DNA from: Sulfuricaulis sp040901545
GTDB taxonomy: Bacteria; Pseudomonadota; Gammaproteobacteria; Acidiferrobacterales; Sulfurifustaceae
Length of the DNA: 37,757 bases
Direction of reading: 5' to 3'
Assembly (NCBI RefSeq): GCF_040901545.1
Contig: NZ_JBBDYL010000025.1
Span: 1 to 37,757, forward strand
This document shows, piece after piece, positions 15,784 to 22,950 of the stretch (position 1 is its first letter; every line of letters starts with the position of its first letter). Below the pieces are notes generated by a model, which made no database searches, was not told the DNA's origin, and saw nothing but the letters and a program-made list of their open reading frames with translations. Position numbers and translations under genes: made by a program.

Positions 15784-17544
15784 ATGGCCCATAGCAAAAT
15801 CAATTCCAGTATGCATACACAATTATTGCGTTTACTCCCGTCCTCGCTGATCTTTTCCATGCTGGTCGCGTGCGCCAGCCCCGGAAAGATCGAAGTGGTG
15901 TCCGCGAAAGCCGACGCTCAGGATAAACCGACCGAAGAGGCATTGCCCCGAATCGAGCTGGATTCGGAACTGCTCTACGACCTGCTGGTGGGGGAAATCG
16001 CTGGACAGCGCGGTCAGATCGGGATTGCCTCGGGTACGCTCGGAAACGTCGCGAAAAAAACCCGCGATCCACGCGTTGCCGAACGTGCCACGCTCTCCTC
16101 GCTTTATGCCAAGCGTTATGCAGAGGCGCTTGCTTCCGCGCGGCTCTGGGTGGAACTCCGGCCGCGCGATACCGAAGCAAATGAGGCACTCATCACGGCC
16201 TTGCTTGAACTGGACGAGACGGAGGAAGCCAGGAGCCTGTACGAAAAACTGTTTGCACTGGAAGCTACGCGTCGGAACCTCAACCACGCCTATTTGCGCG
16301 CCGCGGCGGTGCTCGGGCGGGCAAGCAACCGGGGCGCCGCCATCGACGTAATGCGTGCGCTTGTCGCCCTCAATCCTCGGGAAGCCTCGGCCCATTATTC
16401 GCTGTCCCATCTCTTGGTTCGGGGGGGCGATCTCGACGGCGCGCTCGACGCGGCGGACGATGCGCTGAAGCGGCGTTCGAACTGGGAGGAGGCGGCACTG
16501 CTCAAGGCGCGAATCCTGCTCTCGAAGAAAGAAGTTCAGAAAGCCCGAGCATTTTATGAATCTTTTTTGAGTGACAATCGCGGCGCCACCACACTCCGAG
16601 TCAACTATGCGCGATTCCTTATTGACCAGAAGGAATGGGAGAAGGCCTATGCGGAATTCAAACGCGTCGCGGCCGACGCCCCGAATGACGCGGATACCAT
16701 CTATGCCGTCGGCCTGCTCGCATTACAAAACAATCATCTTGATGAAGCCAAGAATTATCTCATCCAGGCCCTGAAACTTCGACCGGAGAACGACCAGGCG
16801 AGGCTCTATCTCGGACAGGTCGCGGAGCAAGCAAAGCAATATGCGGAAGCAATCGCCTGGTATCGTGAAATCGAAGAAGGCGAATACTTTTTTGAAGCGC
16901 AGACCCGCCTGGGAGTGGTGATCGCGAAACAGGGCGATCTCGACGGCGCACGTCGCCAACTGGATGGCATAGATGCCCAAAACGATCCGCAGCGTGTCCA
17001 AGTGGCGCTTGCCTTCGAACAGATCTTGCGCGAAGCCAAACTGTACCGCGAGGCGTTGGAGAAAATGAATGTCGCGATACAACACGTGCCCGGGGACAAG
17101 GATTTACTCTATGCCCGCGCGCTCCTCGCGGAAAAACTCGACATGTTCGATATGACTGAGCGTGATTTGCGTGAAATACTCAAAACGGACCCGAAGAACG
17201 CCAATGCGCTCAATGCGCTCGGCTACACGCTCACCGATCGCACCACGCGCTTTCAGGAAGCGCTCGACCTGCTGCGGCAAGCCATCGCACTCAAGCCCGA
17301 CGATGCCTTTATCCTGGATAGCATGGGCTGGCTGCAATATCGGCTGGGGAACAATGTGGAAGCGGTAAAATATCTCAAACGCGCGCTGGAAATCAGAAAT
17401 GACGCGGAAATTGCCGCACACCTTGGCGAAGTGCTGTGGGTGATGGGCAACCGCCAAGAGGCGGAAAACATCTGGAACCGGGCGCTGCGCGAAACGCCCG
17501 ACAGCGAAGCACTCAACGGCGTTATAAAAAAATTCAAACCATGA
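15784..17544 (+). CDS. TPR-repeat outer-membrane lipoprotein
   Basis: Up to 586 residues. A lipoprotein signal is clear: hydrophobic LLRLLPSSLIFSMLVAC with the lipobox Cys at residue 30 from the first ATG. An ATG at 15811 would give a shorter, equally good signal peptide. The mature part is a long array of TPR-like helical pairs (for example RDTEANEALITALLELDETE, NEALNALGYTLTD type units and DSMGWLQYRLGNNVEAVKYL). This corresponds to the TPR lipoprotein that precedes lolB in Pseudomonas. Its stop overlaps the lolB start. It is probably a scaffold at the outer membrane; the function is unproven. Confidence 0.88.
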   Translation: MAHSKINSSMHTQLLRLLPSSLIFSMLVACASPGKIEVVSAKADAQDKPTEEALPRIELDSELLYDLLVGEIAGQRGQIGIASGTLGNVAKKTRDPRVAERATLSSLYAKRYAEALASARLWVELRPRDTEANEALITALLELDETEEARSLYEKLFALEATRRNLNHAYLRAAAVLGRASNRGAAIDVMRALVALNPREASAHYSLSHLLVRGGDLDGALDAADDALKRRSNWEEAALLKARILLSKKEVQKARAFYESFLSDNRGATTLRVNYARFLIDQKEWEKAYAEFKRVAADAPNDADTIYAVGLLALQNNHLDEAKNYLIQALKLRPENDQARLYLGQVAEQAKQYAEAIAWYREIEEGEYFFEAQTRLGVVIAKQGDLDGARRQLDGIDAQNDPQRVQVALAFEQILREAKLYREALEKMNVAIQHVPGDKDLLYARALLAEKLDMFDMTERDLREILKTDPKNANALNALGYTLTDRTTRFQEALDLLRQAIALKPDDAFILDSMGWLQYRLGNNVEAVKYLKRALEIRNDAEIAAHLGEVLWVMGNRQEAENIWNRALRETPDSEALNGVIKKFKP

Positions 17545-18173
17545 GGTGGATAACCGGATTTTTCGGGCTGGCGATGCTCGCTGCCGGCTGCGCCACCGTG
17601 CCTGCTCCGCCACCGGTCGATAATCCCGCGGCTGCGTGGCAGAAGCGCCAGACCGAATTGATGCCGGTCACAACCTGGAAAATTCGTGGCCGGCTTGCGA
17701 TGCGCACCGCGGACGAAGGTTGGCAGGCCTCGGTTAACTGGGCGCGCGAGGGTGAACTGCATCGCATTGACATCACCGGCCCGCTGGGTCGTGGCCATCT
17801 GCGGCTGGTACATGACCGTCACGTGGCCGAATTGCTCGATGCCGACAAGCGCACCTGGCGCGCAGAAAATGCGGAACAGCTTTTATATCGCACGACCGGC
17901 TGGCGGGTACCGCTCGAGGGGTTGAATTACTGGATGCTCGGGCTTCCTTCTCCCCTCGAGGCGGCGAGCGAAATTCTGGACGACTACGGACGTTTGAAGA
18001 CGCTGATTCAATCAGGCTGGGACATTCAATTTCTTGAGTACATGCGATACGGAACGCTCGATCTTCCGAAGAAATTATTTCTCAAACGCAAGGACCCGGG
18101 TATGGATAATCATCTTACCGGTGATACCACGCTTGAAGTGCGCCTGGTCATCGAACACTGGGCATTGAACTGA
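17541..18173 (+). CDS. lolB: Outer-membrane lipoprotein receptor LolB
   Basis: 210 residues from the ATG at 17541, which overlaps the preceding stop as ATGA. It receives lipoproteins from LolA and inserts them in the outer membrane. The signal peptide is MRWITGFFGLAMLAAGC with the lipobox Cys at 17. The middle has the LolB pattern: TTWKIRGRLAMRT, GWQASVNWAREG, DITGPLGRGHLRL, then WMLGLPSP. The position directly before ispE is the conserved gammaproteobacterial arrangement. Confidence 0.95.
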   Translation: MRWITGFFGLAMLAAGCATVPAPPPVDNPAAAWQKRQTELMPVTTWKIRGRLAMRTADEGWQASVNWAREGELHRIDITGPLGRGHLRLVHDRHVAELLDADKRTWRAENAEQLLYRTTGWRVPLEGLNYWMLGLPSPLEAASEILDDYGRLKTLIQSGWDIQFLEYMRYGTLDLPKKLFLKRKDPGMDNHLTGDTTLEVRLVIEHWALN

Positions 18174-18193
18174 TGGCCCGAGGTTAACGGCGG

Positions 18194-19054
18194 ATGCAAT
18201 CCTGGCCGGCACCGGCGAAGCTGAACCTGTTCCTGCAAATAACCGGCCGGCGCCCGGATGGTTATCATACGTTGCAGACGGTTTTTCAGTTTCTCGATTA
18301 TGGCGATGACCTGGAATTCTCCGTCACAAATAACGGTCGTATTGCGCTCCTCACGCCGTTGTCCGGGGTACCGGAAAATAATAACCTGGCGATTCGTGCC
18401 GCGGAGTTGTTGAAAAAAGCCACCGGCATTCGCCAAGGCACGGAAATTCAAATCAAGAAGCGCTTACCGCTCGGCGGCGGCCTTGGGGGAGGCAGTTCGG
18501 ATGCCGCCACGACATTGTTGGCCTTGAATGTGCTATGGGGCGCCAACCTCTCGGTGACGGAGCTTGCCGCCTTGGGGCTCGAGCTGGGTGCGGACGTGCC
18601 GGTTTTCGTCCATGGACACGCGGCCTGGGCGGAAGGAATCGGTGAAATTCTTACTCCACTTGAGCCGGAAGAAGCGTGGTATCTCGTGGTGGTACCGCCG
18701 GTGCACGTTTCCACGGCGAAGGTTTTTTCCAATTCTGAATTGACACGTTATAGCCGGACCATCACAATACGCGACTTTCAAGAAGGGCGCGGGCGGCGAA
18801 ATGACCTGGAACCGATCGTTCGCCGAAGCTATCCCGAGGTAAATCGCGCGATGTCCCTGTTGGAGGAATTCGGTGAACCGCGGCTGTCGGGCTCCGGTGG
18901 ATGTGTTTTCCTGAAATTGGATGAGGCAGGGCAAGGCCAGCGGATATTGAAAATCATTCCGAAACAGTTTACCGGTTTTGTGGCGCGAGGGATGAACCGT
19001 CATCCCTTATATAGGATGAGTCACGGCATGCAGCCGGGCCTCGCCGGAAACTAA
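18194..19054 (+). CDS. ispE: 4-diphosphocytidyl-2-C-methyl-D-erythritol kinase
   Basis: A 286-residue GHMP kinase of the MEP isoprenoid pathway. It shows the catalytic-lysine region PAPAKLNLFLQITGRRPDGY, the ATP loop PLGGGLGGGSSDAA, the catalytic Asp in LGADVPVF, and the C-terminal SGSGGCVF loop. The length is normal. It follows lolB by 20 bases and precedes the tRNA-Gln locus and prs, the usual order. Confidence 0.96.
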   Translation: MQSWPAPAKLNLFLQITGRRPDGYHTLQTVFQFLDYGDDLEFSVTNNGRIALLTPLSGVPENNNLAIRAAELLKKATGIRQGTEIQIKKRLPLGGGLGGGSSDAATTLLALNVLWGANLSVTELAALGLELGADVPVFVHGHAAWAEGIGEILTPLEPEEAWYLVVVPPVHVSTAKVFSNSELTRYSRTITIRDFQEGRGRRNDLEPIVRRSYPEVNRAMSLLEEFGEPRLSGSGGCVFLKLDEAGQGQRILKIIPKQFTGFVARGMNRHPLYRMSHGMQPGLAGN

Positions 19055-19108
19055 AATTCACCGGATATCCGGAATTGTTGCCGACAGGTTCGAACTGTCT
19101 CGTATTTC

Positions 19109-19214
19109 TGGGGCGTAGCCAAGCGGTAAGGCACCGGATTTTGACCGGCATTCTGACGTACAGGGACGTACTAATGCCGCGAGAGGCAGGATGCCGAGAG
19201 CGGCCCAGGTTCGA
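19109..19214 (+). pseudogene. Broken tRNA-Gln copy
   Basis: Starting at 19109 the sequence matches the intact tRNA-Gln through the D-arm and into the anticodon loop. Two bases are then missing (TTTTGA-CCGG instead of TTTTGATTCCGG). After ccggcattc come about 50 foreign bases (containing atgccgcgagaggcaggatg), followed by the T-arm start ccaggttcga, where a 200-base repeat interrupts the T-loop. The T-arm 3' half (aatcctggc) resumes at 19415. It cannot fold as a tRNA. Confidence 0.8.
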
Positions 19215-19345
19215 CAAATTCGCCGGGGCGAGGTGGAGCGTTTGCGATTCACTGAATCGCGCTCCATCGAGCAGGCTTGCCATGGATGGCAAGCCCTGGA
19301 GTTCTTAGCGAGATAGGAAGATCGAGCTTAGAACTGAATTTGGAC
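19213..19345. repeat. Palindromic repeat, second copy of 7287-7418
   Basis: About 130 bases differ from 7287-7418 at only about four positions. It includes the palindrome cttgccatggatggcaag and the longer imperfect hairpin formed by agttcttagc and gcttagaact. At this site it interrupts the T-loop of a tRNA-Gln copy; at 7287 no tRNA is present. Confidence 0.85.
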
Positions 19346-19435
19346 AGCTGAACGTAGCGACGCTGGCCCGAGCCATTTATAGTGGCGAGGGCGAGCCCCA
19401 AGGACGGGGCGAGCAATCCTGGCTCCGCGACAGGT

Positions 19436-19560
19436 CTAGAACCTATCTCAAAAACGGTAGGGTGCGCCCTGCGCACCGATCTACGGTTTAAACGAAGCCA
19501 CTTGGTGCGTGGGACGCACCCTACAAAAACCGAAACATGGTATTTTGAGATTGGTTCTAG
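19436..19560. mobile_element. 125-bp MITE
   Basis: Terminal inverted repeats of 18 bases with one mismatch: ctagaacctatctcaaaa at the left and the complement of ctagaaccaatctcaaaa at the right. A second inner inverted pair (gtagggtgcg / cgcaccctac) is present. It shares nested ends with 8645-8832 and carries no gene. It lies between a tRNA 3' fragment and the intact tRNA-Gln. Confidence 0.8.
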
Positions 19561-19578
19561 TCATGGGGCGCAGATTTC

Positions 19579-19653
19579 TGGGGCGTAGCCAAGCGGTAAG
19601 GCACCGGATTTTGATTCCGGCATTCCCAGGTTCGAATCCTGGCGCCCCAACCA
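19579..19653 (+). tRNA. tRNA-Gln (TTG)
   Basis: 75 nucleotides including the encoded CCA. The acceptor stem is tggggcg / cgcccca, the D-arm carries agcggtaaggc, the anticodon arm is ccgga-ttTTGat-tccgg, and the T-arm is ccagg-ttcgaat-cctgg. All stems pair. The position between ispE and prs matches the conserved gammaproteobacterial tRNA-Gln. Confidence 0.97.
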
Positions 19654-19707
19654 ATTCAAAAATGTCCACCGGGCATTTTTGAATTGGTTGCCAGGATGAG
19701 AACCTGG
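19648..19707 (+). repeat. Inverted duplication of the tRNA-Gln 3' half
   Basis: Bases 19648-19664 and 19674-19690 are a perfect 17-bp inverted repeat around the loop tccaccggg. Pairing continues into the tRNA: ccaggatgagaacctgg at 19691-19707 is nearly the reverse complement of the tRNA T-arm (19627-19643), with five bases of the acceptor strand missing. The RNA could form a hairpin that competes with tRNA folding or marks the 3' end for processing. It lacks a terminator T-run. Confidence 0.75.
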
Positions 19708-19713
19708 AAGATT

Positions 19714-19922
19714 CGACGCGCTCGCCGGGGCGAAGCGGAATAAGCCGACGATCCTGTGGATCGGCGGCCCGCTGAGCGGTTTCGCCAGGGATGGCGAAAC
19801 CCGGAGTTCTTAGCGAGGCAGGAGCCGAGCTTAGAACTGAGCGCGAACAGCGGAGCGTAGCGACGCTGGCCCCGGAGGGGCGGAGCACAGGGATGTGCGG
19901 AGTAATCCTGGCGCCCCAACCA
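19714..19922 (+). repeat. tRNA-tailed repeat unit
   Basis: It begins with cgctcgccggggcgaagcgg and contains palindromes with compensating arms (cgatcc-tgt-ggatcg; gtttcgcca-ggga-tggcgaaac; gcaca-ggga-tgtgc) and the block agttcttagc...gcttagaact shared with 19213-19345. It ends in aatcctggcgccccaacca (19904-19922), identical to the last 19 bases of the intact tRNA-Gln. Confidence 0.8.
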
Positions 19923-20034
19923 GAATGATCAGGGAATGGCAAGGAGCGAAGGCCCTGATCCATTGTTAACGTCTGTTGACGTATATGATTGACCCAGTCA
20001 CCGGATTGTCAGACAAGCCCTGAGGGAAGATCGC

Positions 20035-20985
20035 GTGTCCTTGGACAACATGATGGTGTTTACCGGGAACGCCAATCCGGCGCTCGCGGAACTCGTGGTG
20101 CGACAACTGGGGTTGCCGCTTGGAAAGGCGGTGATCGGCCGCTTCTCGGATGGTGAAGTTCAGGTCGAGATAATGGAGCATGTGCGCGGCCGGGATGTTT
20201 TCATCGTCCAGCCCACATGCGCGCCCAGCAACGACAATCTGATGGAATTGCTGGTAATGATCGACGCCGTGAAACGATCCTCGGCGCGGCGCATTACCGC
20301 GGTGATACCATATTATGGTTATGCTCGACAGGACCGCCGTCCGCGCACGGCGCGGGTGGCCATCACGGCGAAACTGGTGGCGGACATGATCACCGTCTCG
20401 GGCGCACACCGGGTGTTGACGATGGATCTGCATGCCGATCAGATTCAGGGATTTTTCAATATTCCGACGGACAATATTTACTCCTCGCTGGTATTGCTCG
20501 GCGACCTCTGGCGGCAGGAAATCAAGGATTTGCTCGTGGTGTCGCCGGACGTGGGGGGCGTGGTGCGGGCCCGCGCGATGGCGAAGCACCTGGAAGCGGA
20601 CTTGGCCATCATCGACAAGCGCCGTCCCAAGCCGAATGAGGCAAAAGTGATGCATATCATCGGCGAGGTGGCGGGCCGGACCTGCGTGTTGATGGATGAC
20701 CTGGTCGATACCGCGAGCACGCTGTGCGAAGCTGCTTCGGCATTGAAGAGCGACGGCGCGCGCAAAGTGCTGGCGTACTGCACGCACCCGGTGCTGTCCG
20801 GCAATGCCGTGGAACGGATCGAGAAATCCGATCTCGACGAGCTGGTGGTGACCGACACCATCCCGCTCAAGCCGGAGGCCAAGGCCTGCCGGCGGATACG
20901 CCAATTGAGCGTGGCGGAGCTGCTCGCCGAGTCCATGCGCCGCATTGCGGAAGAGGATTCGGTCAGCGAATTGTTTATGGAATAA
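20035..20985 (+). CDS. prs: Ribose-phosphate pyrophosphokinase
   Basis: A 316-residue enzyme that makes PRPP from ribose 5-phosphate and ATP for nucleotide, histidine and tryptophan synthesis. It starts at GTG. Motifs: FSDGEVQVEI, the ATP-site YYGYARQDRR, metal-binding DLHADQIQGFF, the flexible loop KRRPKPNEAKV, and the PRPP loop LMDDLVDTASTL. The length is exactly the usual one. It follows tRNA-Gln and precedes rplY as in Pseudomonas. Confidence 0.98.
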   Translation: MSLDNMMVFTGNANPALAELVVRQLGLPLGKAVIGRFSDGEVQVEIMEHVRGRDVFIVQPTCAPSNDNLMELLVMIDAVKRSSARRITAVIPYYGYARQDRRPRTARVAITAKLVADMITVSGAHRVLTMDLHADQIQGFFNIPTDNIYSSLVLLGDLWRQEIKDLLVVSPDVGGVVRARAMAKHLEADLAIIDKRRPKPNEAKVMHIIGEVAGRTCVLMDDLVDTASTLCEAASALKSDGARKVLAYCTHPVLSGNAVERIEKSDLDELVVTDTIPLKPEAKACRRIRQLSVAELLAESMRRIAEEDSVSELFME

Positions 20986-20989
20986 ATTC

Positions 20990-21065
20990 AGTAGCAAGTT
21001 TCAAGTGGCAAGTAGCAAGGTAAAAAATCGTATTACTTGCTACTTGTATCTTGCTACTTGCTACT
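20990..21065. repeat. Imperfect inverted repeat after prs
   Basis: About 30 bases built from caagtagcaag-type words on the left are matched by their inverse (cttgctacttg words) on the right, around a short AT-rich centre. Transcribed, it forms a long imperfect hairpin 5 bases after the prs stop and could attenuate or stabilise the prs-rplY message. Confidence 0.65.
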
Positions 21066-21130
21066 CGTAATTATCGCTTTTCCTGGTCGCGGAAGAAGCG
21101 GTGTTTATCAACCTTTGTTGGAGACTGACA

Positions 21131-21961
21131 ATGAGTGCAAAATATGAATTAACTGCTGAACCGCGCGCTGCGAAAGGTACGGGTGCGAGCCGCCGCCTGC
21201 GCCGCAGCGGCAAAGTACCCGCCATCCTTTATGGCGCAGGCAAAGAGGCGACGATGGTTTCGCTGGATCATAACGTGATGGTACGTCACCTCGAAAATGA
21301 AAAGTTTCATACCTCGATCCTGACCGTGAACGTTGGCACGGAGAAAGACCAGGCCATTCTGCGCGACTATCACATGCATCCGTTCAAGCCGGTCGTGATG
21401 CACGTGGACCTGCAGCGCATCAGCGCCACCGAGAAAATTCACATGGCGGTGCCGCTGCACTTCGTGGGTCATGACATCGCTCCGGGAGTGAAGGTGGATG
21501 GCGGTATCGTGTCGCACCTCATGACCGAAGTGGACATCACCTGTCTCCCCAAGGATCTGCCGGAATTCCTCACGGTCGACATGTCGGCCCTGCACATCAA
21601 TGAATCGGTCCATCTTTCCGCCCTCAAGCTGCCGGAAGGTGTGACCATCACGAGTCTCGCGCACGGCGGCGATGACCTGGCCGTGGCGGTGATTACCACT
21701 ATCCGCGTGGTGGAAGAGGAAATCCCGGTTGTCGCGGTGCCGGCCGAGGGCGAAACCGCCGCCGCGGCGCCGCCCGCGGAAGGCGAAGCCAAAGCGGGCG
21801 AAGCCAAGGCAGGCGAGCCGAAGAAAGGCGAAGCTCCCAAGATGGAAGCGAAGAAGGGCGAAACCCCCAAGGTGGAAGCGAAGAAAGGCGAAGCTCCCAA
21901 GGCGGATGCCAAGAAGGCCGAGCCGCCGAAGAAGGAAGCGCCCAAGAAGGGAGGCAAGTAG
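21131..21961 (+). CDS. rplY: Ribosomal protein bL25 (Ctc form) with long repeat tail
   Basis: 276 residues from the ATG at 21131, chosen over an upstream ATG at 21101 because GGAG is 7-8 bases upstream and MSAKYELTAEPR is the family start. The L25 5S-rRNA-binding domain (about 1-95: GTGASRRLRRSGKVPAILYG) and the Ctc C-terminal beta domain (about 100-195) are complete. A tail of about 70 residues rich in Lys, Glu, Ala and Pro follows, including four 30-base units at 21821-21940 encoding KKGEAPKxEA-like decapeptides. The tail is much longer than usual and likely disordered and positively patterned. Confidence 0.96.
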   Translation: MSAKYELTAEPRAAKGTGASRRLRRSGKVPAILYGAGKEATMVSLDHNVMVRHLENEKFHTSILTVNVGTEKDQAILRDYHMHPFKPVVMHVDLQRISATEKIHMAVPLHFVGHDIAPGVKVDGGIVSHLMTEVDITCLPKDLPEFLTVDMSALHINESVHLSALKLPEGVTITSLAHGGDDLAVAVITTIRVVEEEIPVVAVPAEGETAAAAPPAEGEAKAGEAKAGEPKKGEAPKMEAKKGETPKVEAKKGEAPKADAKKAEPPKKEAPKKGGK

Positions 21962-22035
21962 CCCAGTCGTATGTGCCCTTTTCCAACTCCCCCTCTCCCG
22001 CGTGCGGGAGAGGGGATGGGGGTGAGGGGTGATCT

Positions 22036-22107
22036 CCCTCACCCTTTGCCCTCTCCCGGAGTGAGAGGGGAAGTAGGTGAGCGTCTTTATTTCGATTGGG
22101 GTGAGGG
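22036..22107. repeat. 72-bp repeat, left copy flanking pth
   Basis: This 72-base segment is the inverted copy of 22760-22831 with three mismatches. It contains ccctctcccgg and the complement of ccccaatcgaaataaag. The preceding bases 21985-22035 hold a related ctctcccgc/gcgggagag hairpin. Confidence 0.85.
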
Positions 22108-22116
22108 AAGCAGGCC

Positions 22117-22701
22117 ATGACCCAAGGCATCTCCCTCATCGTTGGCCTGGGGAATCCGGGCGCGGAATATGCGGAAACCCGACACAATGTTGGGTTCCGT
22201 TTTCTGGATGTTCTGCTGGACGCCACCGGCGAGATCCTGCGCGCCGAATCGCGCTTTTCTGCCAACGTGGGAAAAATCACCATCAGCGGCAAGGACATCT
22301 GGCTGCTCGCGCCGCAAACTTTCATGAACCACAGCGGCGATTCGGTTTCAAAGTTCGCCCATTATTACAAAATCCCGGCCGCGGAAATTCTCGTGGTTCA
22401 CGACGATCTGGATCTGCCGCCCGGGGCGGTACGGCTGAAAGTAGGTGGCGGCGACGGCGGTCACAACGGTCTATCCGACGTTACCGAGAAGCTGGGAACT
22501 TCCGACTACGTGCGTTTGCGTATCGGCATCGGCCATCCGGGCATCGCCGCGCAGGTCGTTTCTTATGTATTAAAGAAGGCACCTTCGGCGGAGCAGGCAT
22601 TGATTGATACGGCGATTATGATCGCCAAGGTGCATGTCGCGGATATCGTGCACGGCCAGTTCCAGAAGGTCATGAACGTCCTGCACACGCATAAATCCTA
22701 A
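22117..22701 (+). CDS. pth: Peptidyl-tRNA hydrolase
   Basis: A 194-residue enzyme that frees tRNA from stalled peptidyl-tRNA. It has the start VGLGNPGAEYAETRHNVGFR with the catalytic Asn and His, the FMNHSGDSV loop, the catalytic Asp in VVHDDLDLPPG, and GGDGGHNGLSDV. The length is normal. It lies inside a pair of 72-bp inverted repeats, and its ribosome binding site region (gggtgagggaagcagg) overlaps the end of the left copy. Confidence 0.97.
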   Translation: MTQGISLIVGLGNPGAEYAETRHNVGFRFLDVLLDATGEILRAESRFSANVGKITISGKDIWLLAPQTFMNHSGDSVSKFAHYYKIPAAEILVVHDDLDLPPGAVRLKVGGGDGGHNGLSDVTEKLGTSDYVRLRIGIGHPGIAAQVVSYVLKKAPSAEQALIDTAIMIAKVHVADIVHGQFQKVMNVLHTHKS

Positions 22702-22759
22702 GGTTCCCTCTCCCTCCGGGAGAGGGTTAGGGTGAGGGGGAGTGAACCGGGGTTTAACA

Positions 22760-22932
22760 CCCTCACCCCAATCGAAATAAAGACACTCACCCACTTCCCC
22801 TCTCCCTCCGGGAGAGGGCAAAGGGTGAGGGGACCGCTCCCTCATCCCCATCCCTTCTCCCTCAAGGGGAGAAGGGAGCGAGCCGAGGCGCGCTACGCGC
22901 GCTTTCTTTCACTCGGGGAGAGGGGGAGTTGG
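22760..22932. repeat. Repeat block between pth and ychF
   Basis: It contains the right copy of the 72-bp inverted repeat (22760-22831) and, overlapping it, the left copy (22793-22932) of a 140-bp direct repeat whose second copy is at 24278-24418. Hairpins of the ccctctccc/gggagaggg type are prominent. Its last bases lie only about 18 bases before the ychF start. Confidence 0.85.
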
Positions 22933-22950
22933 AAAAATGAGGTCTTATGT

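Larger units (their letters stand above)
19055..20034 (+). repeat. tRNA-Gln locus with tRNA-derived repeat units
   Basis: This 980-base stretch has no protein gene. In order it holds a broken tRNA-Gln copy (19109-19214), a repeat (19213-19345) nearly identical to 7287-7418, a partial tRNA 3' fragment (aatcctggc at 19415-19423), a MITE (19436-19560), the intact tRNA-Gln (19579-19653), an inverted copy of the tRNA 3' half (to about 19707), a related repeat (19714-19845), and a 19-base copy of the tRNA 3' end at 19904-19922. The tails before the two tRNA 3' fragments share gcgtagcgacgctggccc, so the units are related. The prs promoter should lie after 19922, but no clear -35/-10 is seen. Confidence 0.75.

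Noticed and set aside
19082..19098. T-arm-like gacaggttcgaactgtc as a tRNA remnant
   Set aside because: It pairs like a T-arm, but no acceptor, D or anticodon arm could be found around it.
19109..19214. Functional second tRNA-Gln
   Set aside because: Anticodon loop deletion and two insertions prevent cloverleaf folding.
19966..20997. 343-residue frame on the minus strand
   Set aside because: It is the antisense shadow of prs, whose motifs are complete on the plus strand.
21149..22042. Long minus-strand frames across rplY
   Set aside because: They are shadows of the Lys/Glu/Ala-rich rplY tail; the plus-strand gene is unmistakable.
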